A stretch of 16,004 nucleotides of DNA, from NCBI GenBank assembly GCA_964630615.1, contig CAZVVG010000016.1:1-16004 (forward strand). The letters run 5' to 3'. Shown here in pieces: positions 1 to 7,941 of this stretch; the first letter of the stretch is position 1; each line of letters begins with the position of its first letter. Made by a program: the position numbers and the translations under genes. The DNA is from CAZVVG01 sp964630615 (GTDB lineage Bacteria > Patescibacteriota > Minisyncoccia > Moranbacterales > UBA2206). The notes under the pieces are model-generated. The model made no database searches. It saw only the letters and a list, made by a program, of their open reading frames with translations, and was not told the origin of the DNA.

Positions 1-462
1 ATCTTGTGGTTGAGCGGATCCATTATCGGAGTAATTTTGCCGGCGGCCTGCGCTCGCGGATTTTTGGGAAAAAGACCGGTCAAAAAACAATTAGGACTTT
101 CCTACCTTATGATCGCTCTCATTGGTCTGGTTCTCATGGCGGCTTATTTTCTGATTCCGGAATTCATCATTAATCTGTTTTTCGGTAAAAAATATGTTGT
201 GGAAACAAACTCTCTCTGGCTCTTCGGTCTCATGGCTTTTTTCCTAGCTCTCTTGATGCTGGAAACCAACCTCTCTTTCGCTAAAAACGATTTTCGCGTT
301 GTTTATTTTTTGGGGGCAACGGTTTTAACTATGGGTCTAGGTGTGTTTGCCTTTCACTCCAGTCTGAGGGAAATAGCCATGGCCTTTTCAGGGTCCTTAT
401 GCCTCGGCTATCTTTCAGTTTTGGCGCTGAATTTGACACATAAAAAATCCATACGCACATAG
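1..462 (+). CDS. Flippase C-terminal part (Wzx/PST-type polysaccharide exporter), 5' truncated
   Basis: The open frame runs off the left edge, so only about the last 153 residues are seen and the true start is outside the window. What remains is mostly hydrophobic, with likely membrane helices near residues 32-58, 70-90, 98-118 and 124-143 (counting from base 4). Short basic loops lie between them, and a FFGKKY segment at 59-64 precedes a new helix, a pattern common in the C-terminal half of Wzx/MATE-fold polysaccharide transporters. Such proteins flip undecaprenyl-linked sugar chains across the cytoplasmic membrane. Three bases separate its TAG stop from the next glycosyltransferase, so they are probably co-transcribed. 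The family call rests on topology and neighbours rather than a catalytic motif. Another multi-pass membrane protein of the locus remains possible. Confidence 0.68.
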   Translation: MLWLSGSIIGVILPAACARGFLGKRPVKKQLGLSYLMIALIGLVLMAAYFLIPEFIINLFFGKKYVVETNSLWLFGLMAFFLALLMLETNLSFAKNDFRVVYFLGATVLTMGLGVFAFHSSLREIAMAFSGSLCLGYLSVLALNLTHKKSIRT

Positions 463-465
463 GTT

Positions 466-1443
466 ATGATAAAATTTAGCTTTATTATTCCGGCAAAAGA
501 GATTAATGACTATATTCAAAAACTGGTTTTAAAAATCTCGGCTTTTGACAGAGATGATTTTGAAATTATCCTTTATCCAGATGATAAATCTCAAAAATCT
601 TGGCCGAAAACGAAAGTAATTGCCAGTGGTTCGCTTTCCCCGGCGCGGAAAAGAAATCTGGCGATAAGGGATGCAATTGGAAGCATCTTAATATTTATTG
701 ATGATGATGCTTATCCTCAGAGCGATTTTTTGGCAGTTTTAGACCAAGATTTCCGAGACGAGAAGATTATAGCGGTTGGTGGCCCGGCGGTTACTCCTCA
801 GGAAAGCCGATTTTGGCAAAGGGTTTCCGGGGCAACTTTTTTAAGCGTTCTTTCTGGTGGTTTTCCGGAAAGATACCGCCCCGTCGGAAAAAAAAGGTTT
901 GTTGGTGAATGGCCGACAGTCAATTTCTCTATTCGTAAAAATATTTTCCAAGAAATTGGTGGCTTTAATTGTGATTATTGGCCTGGGGAAGACTCTTTGC
1001 TCTGCTTTGACCTGCTGACCAAAAAGAATATCCAGGTTTTGTATGATCCAAACCTGATCGTTTATCATCATCGCCGAGATGGGCTGCTCAAGCATATTTT
1101 GCAAGTCAGTGCCTACGGACTCCATCGTGGCTATTTTTCCAAGAAATTCCCCCAAAATTCTCTCAAGTGGCAATTTTTTATGCCTAGTCTTTTTGTTCTG
1201 TTCATTGTTATCGGAGCCTTAGCCAGCTTGTTTTCCCAGACATTCTTTCTGCTATACCTTTTTGGTTGGGGAGTTTATTTAGTGGCTTTGCTGAACTCTT
1301 TTTACGATATTTATAAATATGAGAAGTCTTTTTTAGTCACCCTGGCGGCGTCCTATTATATATTTATAACCCATATATTTTACGGAATCCGTTTTCTGCA
1401 AGGGTTGTTATTGGTCCGGAATTTAAAGAGCAAGCTGAGATAA
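466..1443 (+). CDS. Membrane-anchored family 2 glycosyltransferase
   Basis: This is a 325-residue GT-A fold enzyme that should transfer a sugar from an activated donor to a lipid-linked glycan at the inner face of the membrane. The start resembles the GT2 first beta strand (FSFIIPAKE). The metal/nucleotide-binding DDDA motif is at residues 79-82. A GGF...WPGEDS segment at 165-177 carries the acidic pair normally holding the catalytic base, followed by YHHRR at 200-204. Two to three hydrophobic helices follow at about 236-256, 258-278 and 288-316, anchoring the catalytic domain to the membrane. It starts three bases after the flippase stop and ends six bases before the radical SAM gene. Donor and acceptor cannot be told from sequence. 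The N-terminal region is less canonical than in the other GT2 genes here. Confidence 0.88.
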   Translation: MIKFSFIIPAKEINDYIQKLVLKISAFDRDDFEIILYPDDKSQKSWPKTKVIASGSLSPARKRNLAIRDAIGSILIFIDDDAYPQSDFLAVLDQDFRDEKIIAVGGPAVTPQESRFWQRVSGATFLSVLSGGFPERYRPVGKKRFVGEWPTVNFSIRKNIFQEIGGFNCDYWPGEDSLLCFDLLTKKNIQVLYDPNLIVYHHRRDGLLKHILQVSAYGLHRGYFSKKFPQNSLKWQFFMPSLFVLFIVIGALASLFSQTFFLLYLFGWGVYLVALLNSFYDIYKYEKSFLVTLAASYYIFITHIFYGIRFLQGLLLVRNLKSKLR

Positions 1444-1449
1444 AAATTT

Positions 1450-3006
1450 ATGCGAAAAAAAATCAAAATCGCGATTTCTTATCCGCCGTTGGAATCAGAA
1501 AAAGGGACGCCGTGTCTGACGCAAAACAGACAGTTCCAGTGGTTCAGTGAACCGACGTATATTTATCCGGTCATTCCGGCCTGGGCCGCAACTTTGCTAA
1601 AACAGGAAGGCTATGAGGTTTTTTGGGATGATGGTATCACCGAAGGCTTAACTTACGAACAATGGAAGAAAAGAATTATTCGGGAAAAACCAGATTTGAT
1701 TGCTCTAGAAACCAAAACTCCGGTGATCAAAAGGCACTGGCAGATCATTGAGGAAATAAAAAATTATCATCGGATCACTCCGGAGGGAAAAAGAGCGTCA
1801 GATTGGCAGCCAATCCTGGTTTTAATGGGTGACCATGTTACCGCGCGGCCACAGGAATCCTTGAAAAACTCAAAAGTAGATTTTGTGTTGGTTTCCGGCG
1901 ATTATGACTTTCTGCTCCTAAACTTGGTGGAACATCTAAGCCAAGGCCGGGAACTGGAAGGCGGTTTTTGGTTTCGCCAGCCAAATGACGGAAGAATGGT
2001 TTCGTCTGGAGAGGATGCTTTATCCGGGAAAAAGTCTCAAGCGACATTTGTAAATTCCGGGCCAGCCGATTTATCCAAGCATAATTTGGATTTGCTGCCA
2101 AGGATTGATCGGGAACTGACCAGATGGCAAAACTATGCTTACCAAAACGGTAATTTTAAATTTAAGCCCGGAGCTTACCTGATGAGCGGACGCGATTGTT
2201 GGTGGGGCCGATGCTCTTTCTGCTCCTGGACGACTTTGTTTCCTGGAAAAAGTTTTCGGACGCGCAGCGTTCCTAAAACCTTAGATGAAGTGGGGCATCT
2301 TATCAGCTTGGGAGTTAAGGAAATTATGGAAGATACCGGCAGTTTGCCCGTTGGCGACTGGCTTCTTAATTTTTGCCAGGGAATGATTGCCAGGGGTTAC
2401 CATAAAAAGGTCGTTATTGATTGCAATTTGCGGATTAACGCAATCCAGGACCCGGAGATCTGGAAGTTGATGAAAAAAGCCGGTTTTCGCCTAATTTTAT
2501 TCGGTTTAGAATCGGCCAACCAGGAAACCCTCAACCGTCTCAATAAAAATTTAAAGATTGAAGAAGTTGAACCGAGTTTAAAAATGTGCAAGGAGGCTGG
2601 CTTAGAGCCGCACATTACCACGATGATTGGTTATCCCTGGGAAACAAAAAAAATGGCCGAAAATACCATTCAGTTCGTAAAAAAGCTCTTTAAAAAAGGT
2701 TATATTAACACCCTGCAGGCCACCCTGGTTATGCCTTACCCTGGCACTCCATTGTATAAATATTTACAGGAAAATGATTTATTGGTTACCAAGGATTATG
2801 AGCGTTTTGACCAGAGAGAGCAGGTGATTAAATCAGAACTTTCCACCGCCGAAGCGCAAGCATTAGTGCGGAAACTGTATAAATCTTTTTTCTCAATCAG
2901 ATTTATGGGAAGAAAAATATTGTCGCTCAGATCATCTGCCGAAATAAAATATTTCTTGGCGGCGGGCAGAAAATGGTTAGCGCACCTGACGGATTTTTCC
3001 CGCTAG
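1450..3006 (+). CDS. B12-binding-type radical SAM protein with CX4CX2C cluster motif
   Basis: This 518-residue protein has the two-part layout of cobalamin-binding radical SAM enzymes. Residues about 1-165 look like a Rossmann-type B12-binding domain: PAWAATLLKQEGYEV at 43-57 and GDHVTARPQESL at 127-138, in the place of the family's usual G-x-H-x-T-x-x-P-E-E segment. The radical SAM core begins with C250, C255 and C258 in RDCWWGRCSFCSW, which should bind the 4Fe-4S cluster. The first two cysteines are four residues apart instead of three. Later core landmarks are LFGLES at 350-355 and MIGYPWET at 392-399. Such enzymes carry out radical methylation, ring rearrangement or similar steps. The substrate is unknown, although the locus suggests a sugar or lipid carrier. 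It is the last gene of the left operon and converges on the minus-strand membrane protein, with 17 bases between stops. Confidence 0.88.
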   Translation: MRKKIKIAISYPPLESEKGTPCLTQNRQFQWFSEPTYIYPVIPAWAATLLKQEGYEVFWDDGITEGLTYEQWKKRIIREKPDLIALETKTPVIKRHWQIIEEIKNYHRITPEGKRASDWQPILVLMGDHVTARPQESLKNSKVDFVLVSGDYDFLLLNLVEHLSQGRELEGGFWFRQPNDGRMVSSGEDALSGKKSQATFVNSGPADLSKHNLDLLPRIDRELTRWQNYAYQNGNFKFKPGAYLMSGRDCWWGRCSFCSWTTLFPGKSFRTRSVPKTLDEVGHLISLGVKEIMEDTGSLPVGDWLLNFCQGMIARGYHKKVVIDCNLRINAIQDPEIWKLMKKAGFRLILFGLESANQETLNRLNKNLKIEEVEPSLKMCKEAGLEPHITTMIGYPWETKKMAENTIQFVKKLFKKGYINTLQATLVMPYPGTPLYKYLQENDLLVTKDYERFDQREQVIKSELSTAEAQALVRKLYKSFFSIRFMGRKILSLRSSAEIKYFLAAGRKWLAHLTDFSR

Positions 3007-3023
3007 CCGGTCCGGTCAGAGCT

Positions 3024-4766
3024 TCATAATTTGGCTTCTATGATTCTCATATTCTCTTGCAATTTTTCGTTCGCGGGGTCAATTTCCAGCGCTTTTTTCA
3101 CGTAGTCCCGCGCTTTAAAATAATCCCCTTGTTTGAAATAAATCCCCGCCAGGCCTTGATAGGCTTGCCAGAGTCGGGGCTTATATTCGATGGCTTTCAG
3201 GTAATTAGGAATAGCCTCATCATTTCTTCCGTAATGCTGGTAAAAGGTAGCTAGATTATGATAACCATCGGCATAACGGGGATTGATTTCAATTGCTTTT
3301 TTAAATTCCTCTTCCGCTTTTTCCAGATCCCCCTGTTTTTTATAAATTTCGCCCATCGTAGCGTGGATATTTGGTCCGGAAGGAGATGTTTTGGCGGTAG
3401 CCGTCCAGAGACTTTCTTCGCTTTTCCAATCAGTATTTCTGATAAGAGACCGAGCTGATAGCAGGATGACAAGAATGCCAACCAAGGAATAAATAACCGG
3501 GCGGAATCTGACATTATTTTTTTCCAACAGCCAGTCGAGGCTCAGGGAAAAAGTGACGATAATGCCCAACGTACCTAAATAAGCATAGCGTTCTGCCACT
3601 ACCCAGGCTATCTTAAGGGGCGTCAGGGTCGGCAAGAGGGTGATAAGGAAAAAAGCTAACCAGAAAAACAGGGACTTATTTTTCCGCCAGCCGTAAAAAA
3701 TAAGCGAAAAATAGAGTAAGGTTATTATCCAGAAAAGCACAATAATTTTAAACGGATATACTGTTTCCGTATGGTAGAGGGTCAGCTTGTGCGGCCAGAA
3801 AATAAGGCCAAAATAATTTGACAAAGCTACCGGTACTTGGAATAGGGGATTGTATAAGCCGGAAGCGTTTTTGTGGTATTCCGTATCTACGGATTCAATT
3901 TTATGGCCGACACCCTGGAGGTATATTATAGCTAAAACAAGACCGAGGATAGCGAAAACAAGCGATTTTTTCCAATTAGCCTTGAAATTCCCGAAAACTA
4001 TTTCATATAAAGGAAAAATAAGCACTAAAACCACGGCCTTTTCCGATGAAAGCAGAGCCAGCAAAAAAGTTCCGAGGGAGTAGTATAAATATTTTTTATT
4101 TGACGAGGAAAGAATATAGAAGTAGAAGGAAAGAAGAAAGAAAAATCCGTATAGGGTATAAGGCATTCCGGAAATCCAGGTAACAGCTTCAACCAAAATC
4201 GGATGAACCGCAAAGATAAGGGCGGAGAAAATAGCCACCCTTTTTTTCGCCAGCAGGCTGAGGAGAATAAACACTAAAAAGGTTGAGCCCAAATGGAATA
4301 AAATATTAAAGAAGTGAAAATAAGTTGGTGCGCCTCCACCAAGATGATGGGCGATAAAATGTATCAAACCCTGCACAAATCCGATCGGGGAAGATAAGGC
4401 AAAGCCAAACTGCCCAATATTTTTGTTTTCGGCGATGGCGTCAAGATCATCGGAAACAAAATCATTACCAATGGCATTGAAGTAAACAAGGAAGACGGCG
4501 CAAAAAAGCAGGATAAAAACCTTGAAATTGTTAGAAAAAAAGCGCCGCAGGCTAAAAGAAGCCAAGTCGCTTAAATTTTCCTCTGATTTTATATATTTTT
4601 CCTCGCGGCGGATGATAATTTTTTCGTATTTCTTTTTATCCCAACGTTTTTTGACATAGGCAGTGATCTCCTTTGCGGAGATTCCTAGATATTCGGCCAT
4701 TTGGTCAATAGTCAGGTTTTTTACATTTTTTTTGATGTATTTTTTTTGTAGCGAATTTAGCGACAT
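3024..4766 (-). CDS. TMTC-like GT-C membrane glycosyltransferase with HTH-like N-terminus and C-terminal TPRs
   Basis: This is a 580-residue protein in three parts. Residues 18-41 (TIDQMAEYLGISAKEI and following) read as a helix-turn-helix-like segment, followed by a basic linker to about 75. From about 80 to 440 there are roughly ten to twelve hydrophobic helices. They carry family landmarks of TMTC/GT-C transferases: a first outer loop with NDFVSDDLDA (101-110, acidic pair D106/D107), AVHPILVEAVTWISG (186-200) and AERYAYLG (391-398). Residues 464-565 form three TPR units (for example MGEIYKKQGDLEKAEEEFKKA). GT-C enzymes use polyprenyl-phosphate sugars on the outer side of the membrane, in some families to mannosylate proteins. 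The gene is transcribed opposite to the rest of the locus and shares a promoter region with the 4840 gene. No SD sequence precedes its ATG. The exact reaction is not established. Confidence 0.82.
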   Translation of the reverse strand: MSLNSLQKKYIKKNVKNLTIDQMAEYLGISAKEITAYVKKRWDKKKYEKIIIRREEKYIKSEENLSDLASFSLRRFFSNNFKVFILLFCAVFLVYFNAIGNDFVSDDLDAIAENKNIGQFGFALSSPIGFVQGLIHFIAHHLGGGAPTYFHFFNILFHLGSTFLVFILLSLLAKKRVAIFSALIFAVHPILVEAVTWISGMPYTLYGFFFLLSFYFYILSSSNKKYLYYSLGTFLLALLSSEKAVVLVLIFPLYEIVFGNFKANWKKSLVFAILGLVLAIIYLQGVGHKIESVDTEYHKNASGLYNPLFQVPVALSNYFGLIFWPHKLTLYHTETVYPFKIIVLFWIITLLYFSLIFYGWRKNKSLFFWLAFFLITLLPTLTPLKIAWVVAERYAYLGTLGIIVTFSLSLDWLLEKNNVRFRPVIYSLVGILVILLSARSLIRNTDWKSEESLWTATAKTSPSGPNIHATMGEIYKKQGDLEKAEEEFKKAIEINPRYADGYHNLATFYQHYGRNDEAIPNYLKAIEYKPRLWQAYQGLAGIYFKQGDYFKARDYVKKALEIDPANEKLQENMRIIEAKL

Positions 4767-4798
4767 GGAGAAGTTTTTAATTATTTACATTCTTCCGC

Positions 4799-4813
4799 TA
4801 TAATGACATTATA
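4799..4813. promoter_or_regulatory. Palindromic back-to-back -10 boxes between divergent genes
   Basis: The 73-base gap between the divergent start codons contains TATAATGACATTATA, a perfect 7-1-7 palindrome. It gives a consensus TATAAT on the plus strand (4799-4804) and another on the minus strand (4808-4813). The implied 5' leaders are about 30 bases (plus) and 35 bases (minus). The -35 regions are poor: TTTAAT at 4776-4781 for the plus direction, and TTGGAT read on the minus strand at 4831-4836, each with a 17-base spacer and three of six matches to TTGACA. Symmetric -10 elements that fire in both directions are a known class of bacterial promoter. Use here is inferred from the match and position. 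A dyad operator for a regulator is the alternative. Confidence 0.6.
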
Positions 4814-4839
4814 TTACGGTTAACAAAAAAATCCAAAAT

Positions 4840-5667
4840 ATGCTAGTTTCCGTCATAATTAACAGTAAAAATGAAGAAAAAAATATCGAGAATTGCCTGC
4901 AGTCTATCGACAAGCAATCTTATCCGCAGGCAAAAATAGAAATAATAGTTGTCGATAATAATTCTTCTGACCGGACCAAAGAGATAGCCAAAAAATATAC
5001 CAGCCGGGTTTTTAATTTTGGTCCAGAGCGCTCAGCCCAAAAAAATTACGGTGCAAACAAGGCGCAAGGCCAGTACCTTATTTTTCTGGACGCCGACATG
5101 TCCTTGAGTCGCGATGTTTTGCAAGAATGTGTCGAAAGAGCGACTGCTGATAATCAGCTGGTGGCTATGTACATTCCGGAAATTATTCCCGGAAAAAGAT
5201 TTTGGAATAAGGTGAGAAATTTGGAAAGGAGTTTTTATAACGGTACGGTGATTGACGGCGTCAGATTTGTCACCCAGGTAAAATTTTGGGAAGTCGGCGG
5301 CTTTGATGAAAGTTTATACGCCTTTGAAGATTGGGATTTGGATAAAAAATTAAAAAAGAAAGGAACACTGGGAATTATCAAAAACCCCCTCTACCACAAC
5401 GAAAGGGATTTTAGAATCAGCTATTATTTAGGCAAAAAAAAATATTATTTGGGCAGCCTGGAAAGCTATCGGAAAAAGTGGGGGGAAAATGATTCAGATC
5501 TAAAAAAACAATTTGGACTCAGTTACCGTTTTTTCGGAGTTTTCATTCAAAAGGGGCAATGGCTAAAATTGCTCAAGCAGCCAATCCTGTCGCTCGGTAT
5601 GTTTTTTTTGCGATTTTTAGTGGGCGTTATTTTTTTGATGAAAAAAAATGAATCAGCTGAAGTTTAG
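4840..5667 (+). CDS. Family 2 glycosyltransferase
   Basis: This is a 275-residue GT2 enzyme and the first gene of the long plus-strand operon. It has the classical order VSVIINSKNEEKNI (3-16), VVDNNSSDRT (37-46), the DxD motif D84-A85-D86 in IFLDADMS, and FEDWDLDKK (162-170) as the acceptor/catalytic-base region. Hydrophobic stretches near 249-267 could tether it to the membrane. It probably adds one sugar to a lipid-linked glycan on the cytoplasmic side; the specificity is unknown. The ATG lies about 36 bases downstream of the plus-strand TATAAT and has an A-rich leader without a recognisable SD. The end overlaps the next glycosyltransferase by 20 bases across a run of eight A residues, which suggests translational coupling. 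Confidence 0.92.
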   Translation: MLVSVIINSKNEEKNIENCLQSIDKQSYPQAKIEIIVVDNNSSDRTKEIAKKYTSRVFNFGPERSAQKNYGANKAQGQYLIFLDADMSLSRDVLQECVERATADNQLVAMYIPEIIPGKRFWNKVRNLERSFYNGTVIDGVRFVTQVKFWEVGGFDESLYAFEDWDLDKKLKKKGTLGIIKNPLYHNERDFRISYYLGKKKYYLGSLESYRKKWGENDSDLKKQFGLSYRFFGVFIQKGQWLKLLKQPILSLGMFFLRFLVGVIFLMKKNESAEV

Positions 5668-6682
5668 CATTTTAATCCCGACCTATAATGGCGAAAGAGT
5701 TATTCTAGACACCCTGAGAAGTATCCTGTCCCAGAATTTTAACAATTATGAAATTATTGTTCAGGATGATGCTTCTACGGACAAGACCGTAGAAATTATC
5801 AAATCCCTGGAAGACGAACGAATTAAGGTTTTCCTGAATGAAAAAAACCTTGGCTATCCAAAAAATTTGGAAAAACTGAGCCAGCGGGCGAACGGAGAGA
5901 TAATCTATCTGATGGGTCAGGATGATATTCTGGGAGAAGGAGCGCTTTTAAAAACGCACGCCGCCTTGCAAAAAAATGAAAATATCGGTGCCGTCGTCAG
6001 GCCGTATTACTGGTTTAAGCGGGATATTGCAAAACCCGTCAGGGCTACTGGCCGGCTAAATCAGAGTGAAGAGGAAATAATTCATATTTCAGATAATTAT
6101 GATAAAGTAATATTGGCAATTGATGTAGCCGGGCAATTGTCGGGTTTGGCTCTGCGGAGAAAATATCTTGACTGTCCCTTCAATGAAGAGGTTTTTCCCT
6201 GCCACGTCTATCCCCTGGCTTCAATTTTTAAGAAGCATCCTATTGTTTTTCTGCCCGAGTATACGGTAGCGGTGAGAATTGAAAGTAGTCAGTGTCGGAA
6301 CTTTTCCAAAATTTACGAAAAATCTCCGGTAAAAAGCTGGGTGGATTTTTTCCATAATATTTTCCCGGAAAAAGAATTTGACCAACTGAGAGTCTATGGC
6401 ATCAAAAACTATGTGGCTAAAAATTATGTCGGCCTAATCCAAATTAGGAATTACGCCAAATTCAAATACCTGCTAAGAGAAATCGGATATTTACTTAAGT
6501 ACCGGCCGGAAAATATTTTCAGTCCCGCCTTCTGGTTCTTCAGTTTAGGCACCATGGTGACACCACCGTTTATCTTGATTCCGCTGGTGGATTGGTATAA
6601 AGCGAAGATAAATTCCAGAAGACTTAAACATATCAAATTTAAATATAAACTAGCCGAGAAACAAAATTTTTCTCCAAATTGA
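5648..6682 (+). CDS. Family 2 glycosyltransferase
   Basis: This 344-residue GT2 enzyme opens with FSILIPTYNGE (6-16), followed by IVQDDASTDKT (37-47) and KNLGYPKN (66-73). At the place of the DxD motif it has GQDD (90-93). Its C-terminal part is divergent, with one hydrophobic segment around 291-313 that may be a membrane anchor followed by a basic tail (KINSRRLKHIKFKYK). It is expected to work in the cytoplasm on a membrane-bound acceptor; the sugar is unknown. The start at 5648 lies inside the preceding gene, 20 bases before that gene's TAG, within an A8 run and in a different frame. The ATG is chosen because it sits just before the conserved first strand. A methyltransferase follows after 10 bases. 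Confidence 0.9.
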   Translation: MNQLKFSILIPTYNGERVILDTLRSILSQNFNNYEIIVQDDASTDKTVEIIKSLEDERIKVFLNEKNLGYPKNLEKLSQRANGEIIYLMGQDDILGEGALLKTHAALQKNENIGAVVRPYYWFKRDIAKPVRATGRLNQSEEEIIHISDNYDKVILAIDVAGQLSGLALRRKYLDCPFNEEVFPCHVYPLASIFKKHPIVFLPEYTVAVRIESSQCRNFSKIYEKSPVKSWVDFFHNIFPEKEFDQLRVYGIKNYVAKNYVGLIQIRNYAKFKYLLREIGYLLKYRPENIFSPAFWFFSLGTMVTPPFILIPLVDWYKAKINSRRLKHIKFKYKLAEKQNFSPN

Positions 6683-6692
6683 ATGGCAAGAT

Positions 6693-7367
6693 ATGAAAAA
6701 ACTTATCGATAAAATATATCACGCGCCCTTTTTTGGCCGGATTTTTCATACGACGCCTTATTGCTTGGAGCGGGAACTTAAGCATTGCGCAAGCGTTTTA
6801 GATCTCGGCTGCGGGCCGTCCTCACCGCTGCAATATGCCAAGAATATAAAATACAGTGTTGGGGTGGAAGCCTTTAAACCATATTTTGAGGAATCAAGAA
6901 GTAGGCGCCTTCATAGTGAATATATCGAAAGCCGGGTCGAGGCAGTGGATTTTCCTGCCAAAAGTTTTGACGCGGTGATCATGATAGAAATAATTGAACA
7001 TTTACCGAAGGAAGTTGGTCAGGAAATTTTGAGAAAAGCTGAAAAATGGGCGAAAAAGAAAATAATCATTTCCACCCCCAATGGCTTTTTACAACAAAAA
7101 GGGCGGGATAAGAATGTTCTCCAAAAACATCTTTCCGGGTGGAGTCTGGAAGAAATGAAAAAACTTGGGTTTAGCTGCCGGGGCTTGGCCGGTTTTAAGT
7201 TTTTACACGGCGAAGCTTTGCCGGAAGAAATGCAGCATAATTTACTCGCCTCTATTAAAAAACGGCCCAAATTTTTTTGGTTTGCCATTGCCGCTCTGAG
7301 CCAGCTTTTCACTTATCCCTTTCCGCAATCCGCTTTTGAATTATTTTGCGTAAAAAAGCTTAGTTAA
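6693..7367 (+). CDS. Class I SAM-dependent methyltransferase
   Basis: This is a 224-residue methyltransferase. The SAM-binding motif I is VLDLGCGPSSP at residues 35-45, followed by VGVEA (56-60, acidic end of strand 2), DFPAKSFDAVIMIEIIEHL (86-104, strand 4 and the usual E-H-L) and IIISTPNGF (124-132, strand 5). The C-terminal part contains a hydrophobic stretch, around 194-210. Position among glycosyltransferases suggests methylation of a sugar hydroxyl, acid or amine on the growing glycan, but the acceptor cannot be read from the sequence. This family also methylates small molecules and lipids. It lies 10 bases after the upstream glycosyltransferase and 20 bases before the acyltransferase. 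The leader to its ATG has no SD. Confidence 0.88.
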   Translation: MKKLIDKIYHAPFFGRIFHTTPYCLERELKHCASVLDLGCGPSSPLQYAKNIKYSVGVEAFKPYFEESRSRRLHSEYIESRVEAVDFPAKSFDAVIMIEIIEHLPKEVGQEILRKAEKWAKKKIIISTPNGFLQQKGRDKNVLQKHLSGWSLEEMKKLGFSCRGLAGFKFLHGEALPEEMQHNLLASIKKRPKFFWFAIAALSQLFTYPFPQSAFELFCVKKLS

Positions 7368-7387
7368 TAATTAACCCTGTTAAGTAA

Positions 7388-7936
7388 ATGAAAATAAATT
7401 TTTGGAAAAAAATAATCGCTTATCTGATCACTTTCCCGGCCAGACTAAAAGGCGTTAAATTTGGTCAAGGGAGTTTTCTGGGACCAGGATACGATCTGGA
7501 CCCGAAAATGCAGGGAGTTGTTCTCGGAGACAATGTTATGATTGGCCGCAACGCGTGGCTGGACATAGCGCCAGGAACCCCAAACGGAAAAATTCTAATC
7601 GGCAGCGGAACGCAAATCGGCCGCCAGGTCGTAATGTCAGCCTGTCGGAAAATTGAAATCGGAAAAAAATGTTTAGTTTCCTATAATGTTTCTTTTATGG
7701 ACCACGACCATGATTTCAGCCGGATAGATGTATCGCCGATGGATAGCGGTATCACAAAAGGCAGGGAAATCACCATCGAGGACAATTGTTTTATCGGCGC
7801 GCACTCTTTTATCCTCAAGGGCGTTAAGCTGGGAAAACATTGTGTTGTGGGCGCGAACAGCGTAGTCGCGGATTCTTTCCCGGAAAATTCGGTAATTGCT
7901 GGCAATCCGGCTAAATTAATCAGAAGGCTAAAATAA
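7388..7936 (+). CDS. Left-handed beta-helix (hexapeptide) O-acyltransferase
   Basis: This 182-residue protein has many hexapeptide-type turns with small or branched residues at every sixth position (such as VVLGDNVMIGRNAWL, ILIGSGTQIG, IEIGKKCLVS, CFIGAHSFIL and CVVGANSVVA). It ends with AGNPAKLI (171-178), the typical C-terminal signature of WbbJ/maltose acetyltransferase-like enzymes. SFMDHDHDF at 102-110 carries the histidine expected at the active site of this family. Such enzymes are trimers that move an acetyl or other acyl group from acyl-CoA to a sugar hydroxyl or amino group. Its place in the operon points to decoration of the surface glycan or a precursor sugar. It lies five bases before the next glycosyltransferase. 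Length is normal for the family. Confidence 0.93.
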   Translation: MKINFWKKIIAYLITFPARLKGVKFGQGSFLGPGYDLDPKMQGVVLGDNVMIGRNAWLDIAPGTPNGKILIGSGTQIGRQVVMSACRKIEIGKKCLVSYNVSFMDHDHDFSRIDVSPMDSGITKGREITIEDNCFIGAHSFILKGVKLGKHCVVGANSVVADSFPENSVIAGNPAKLIRRLK

Positions 7937-7941
7937 AATTA

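Noticed and set aside
3007..3023. Bidirectional terminator between the convergent genes
   Set aside because: CCGGTCCGG is self-complementary but too short to form a stem with a loop, and there is no T tract. A terminator may lie within the gene ends, but I cannot support one.
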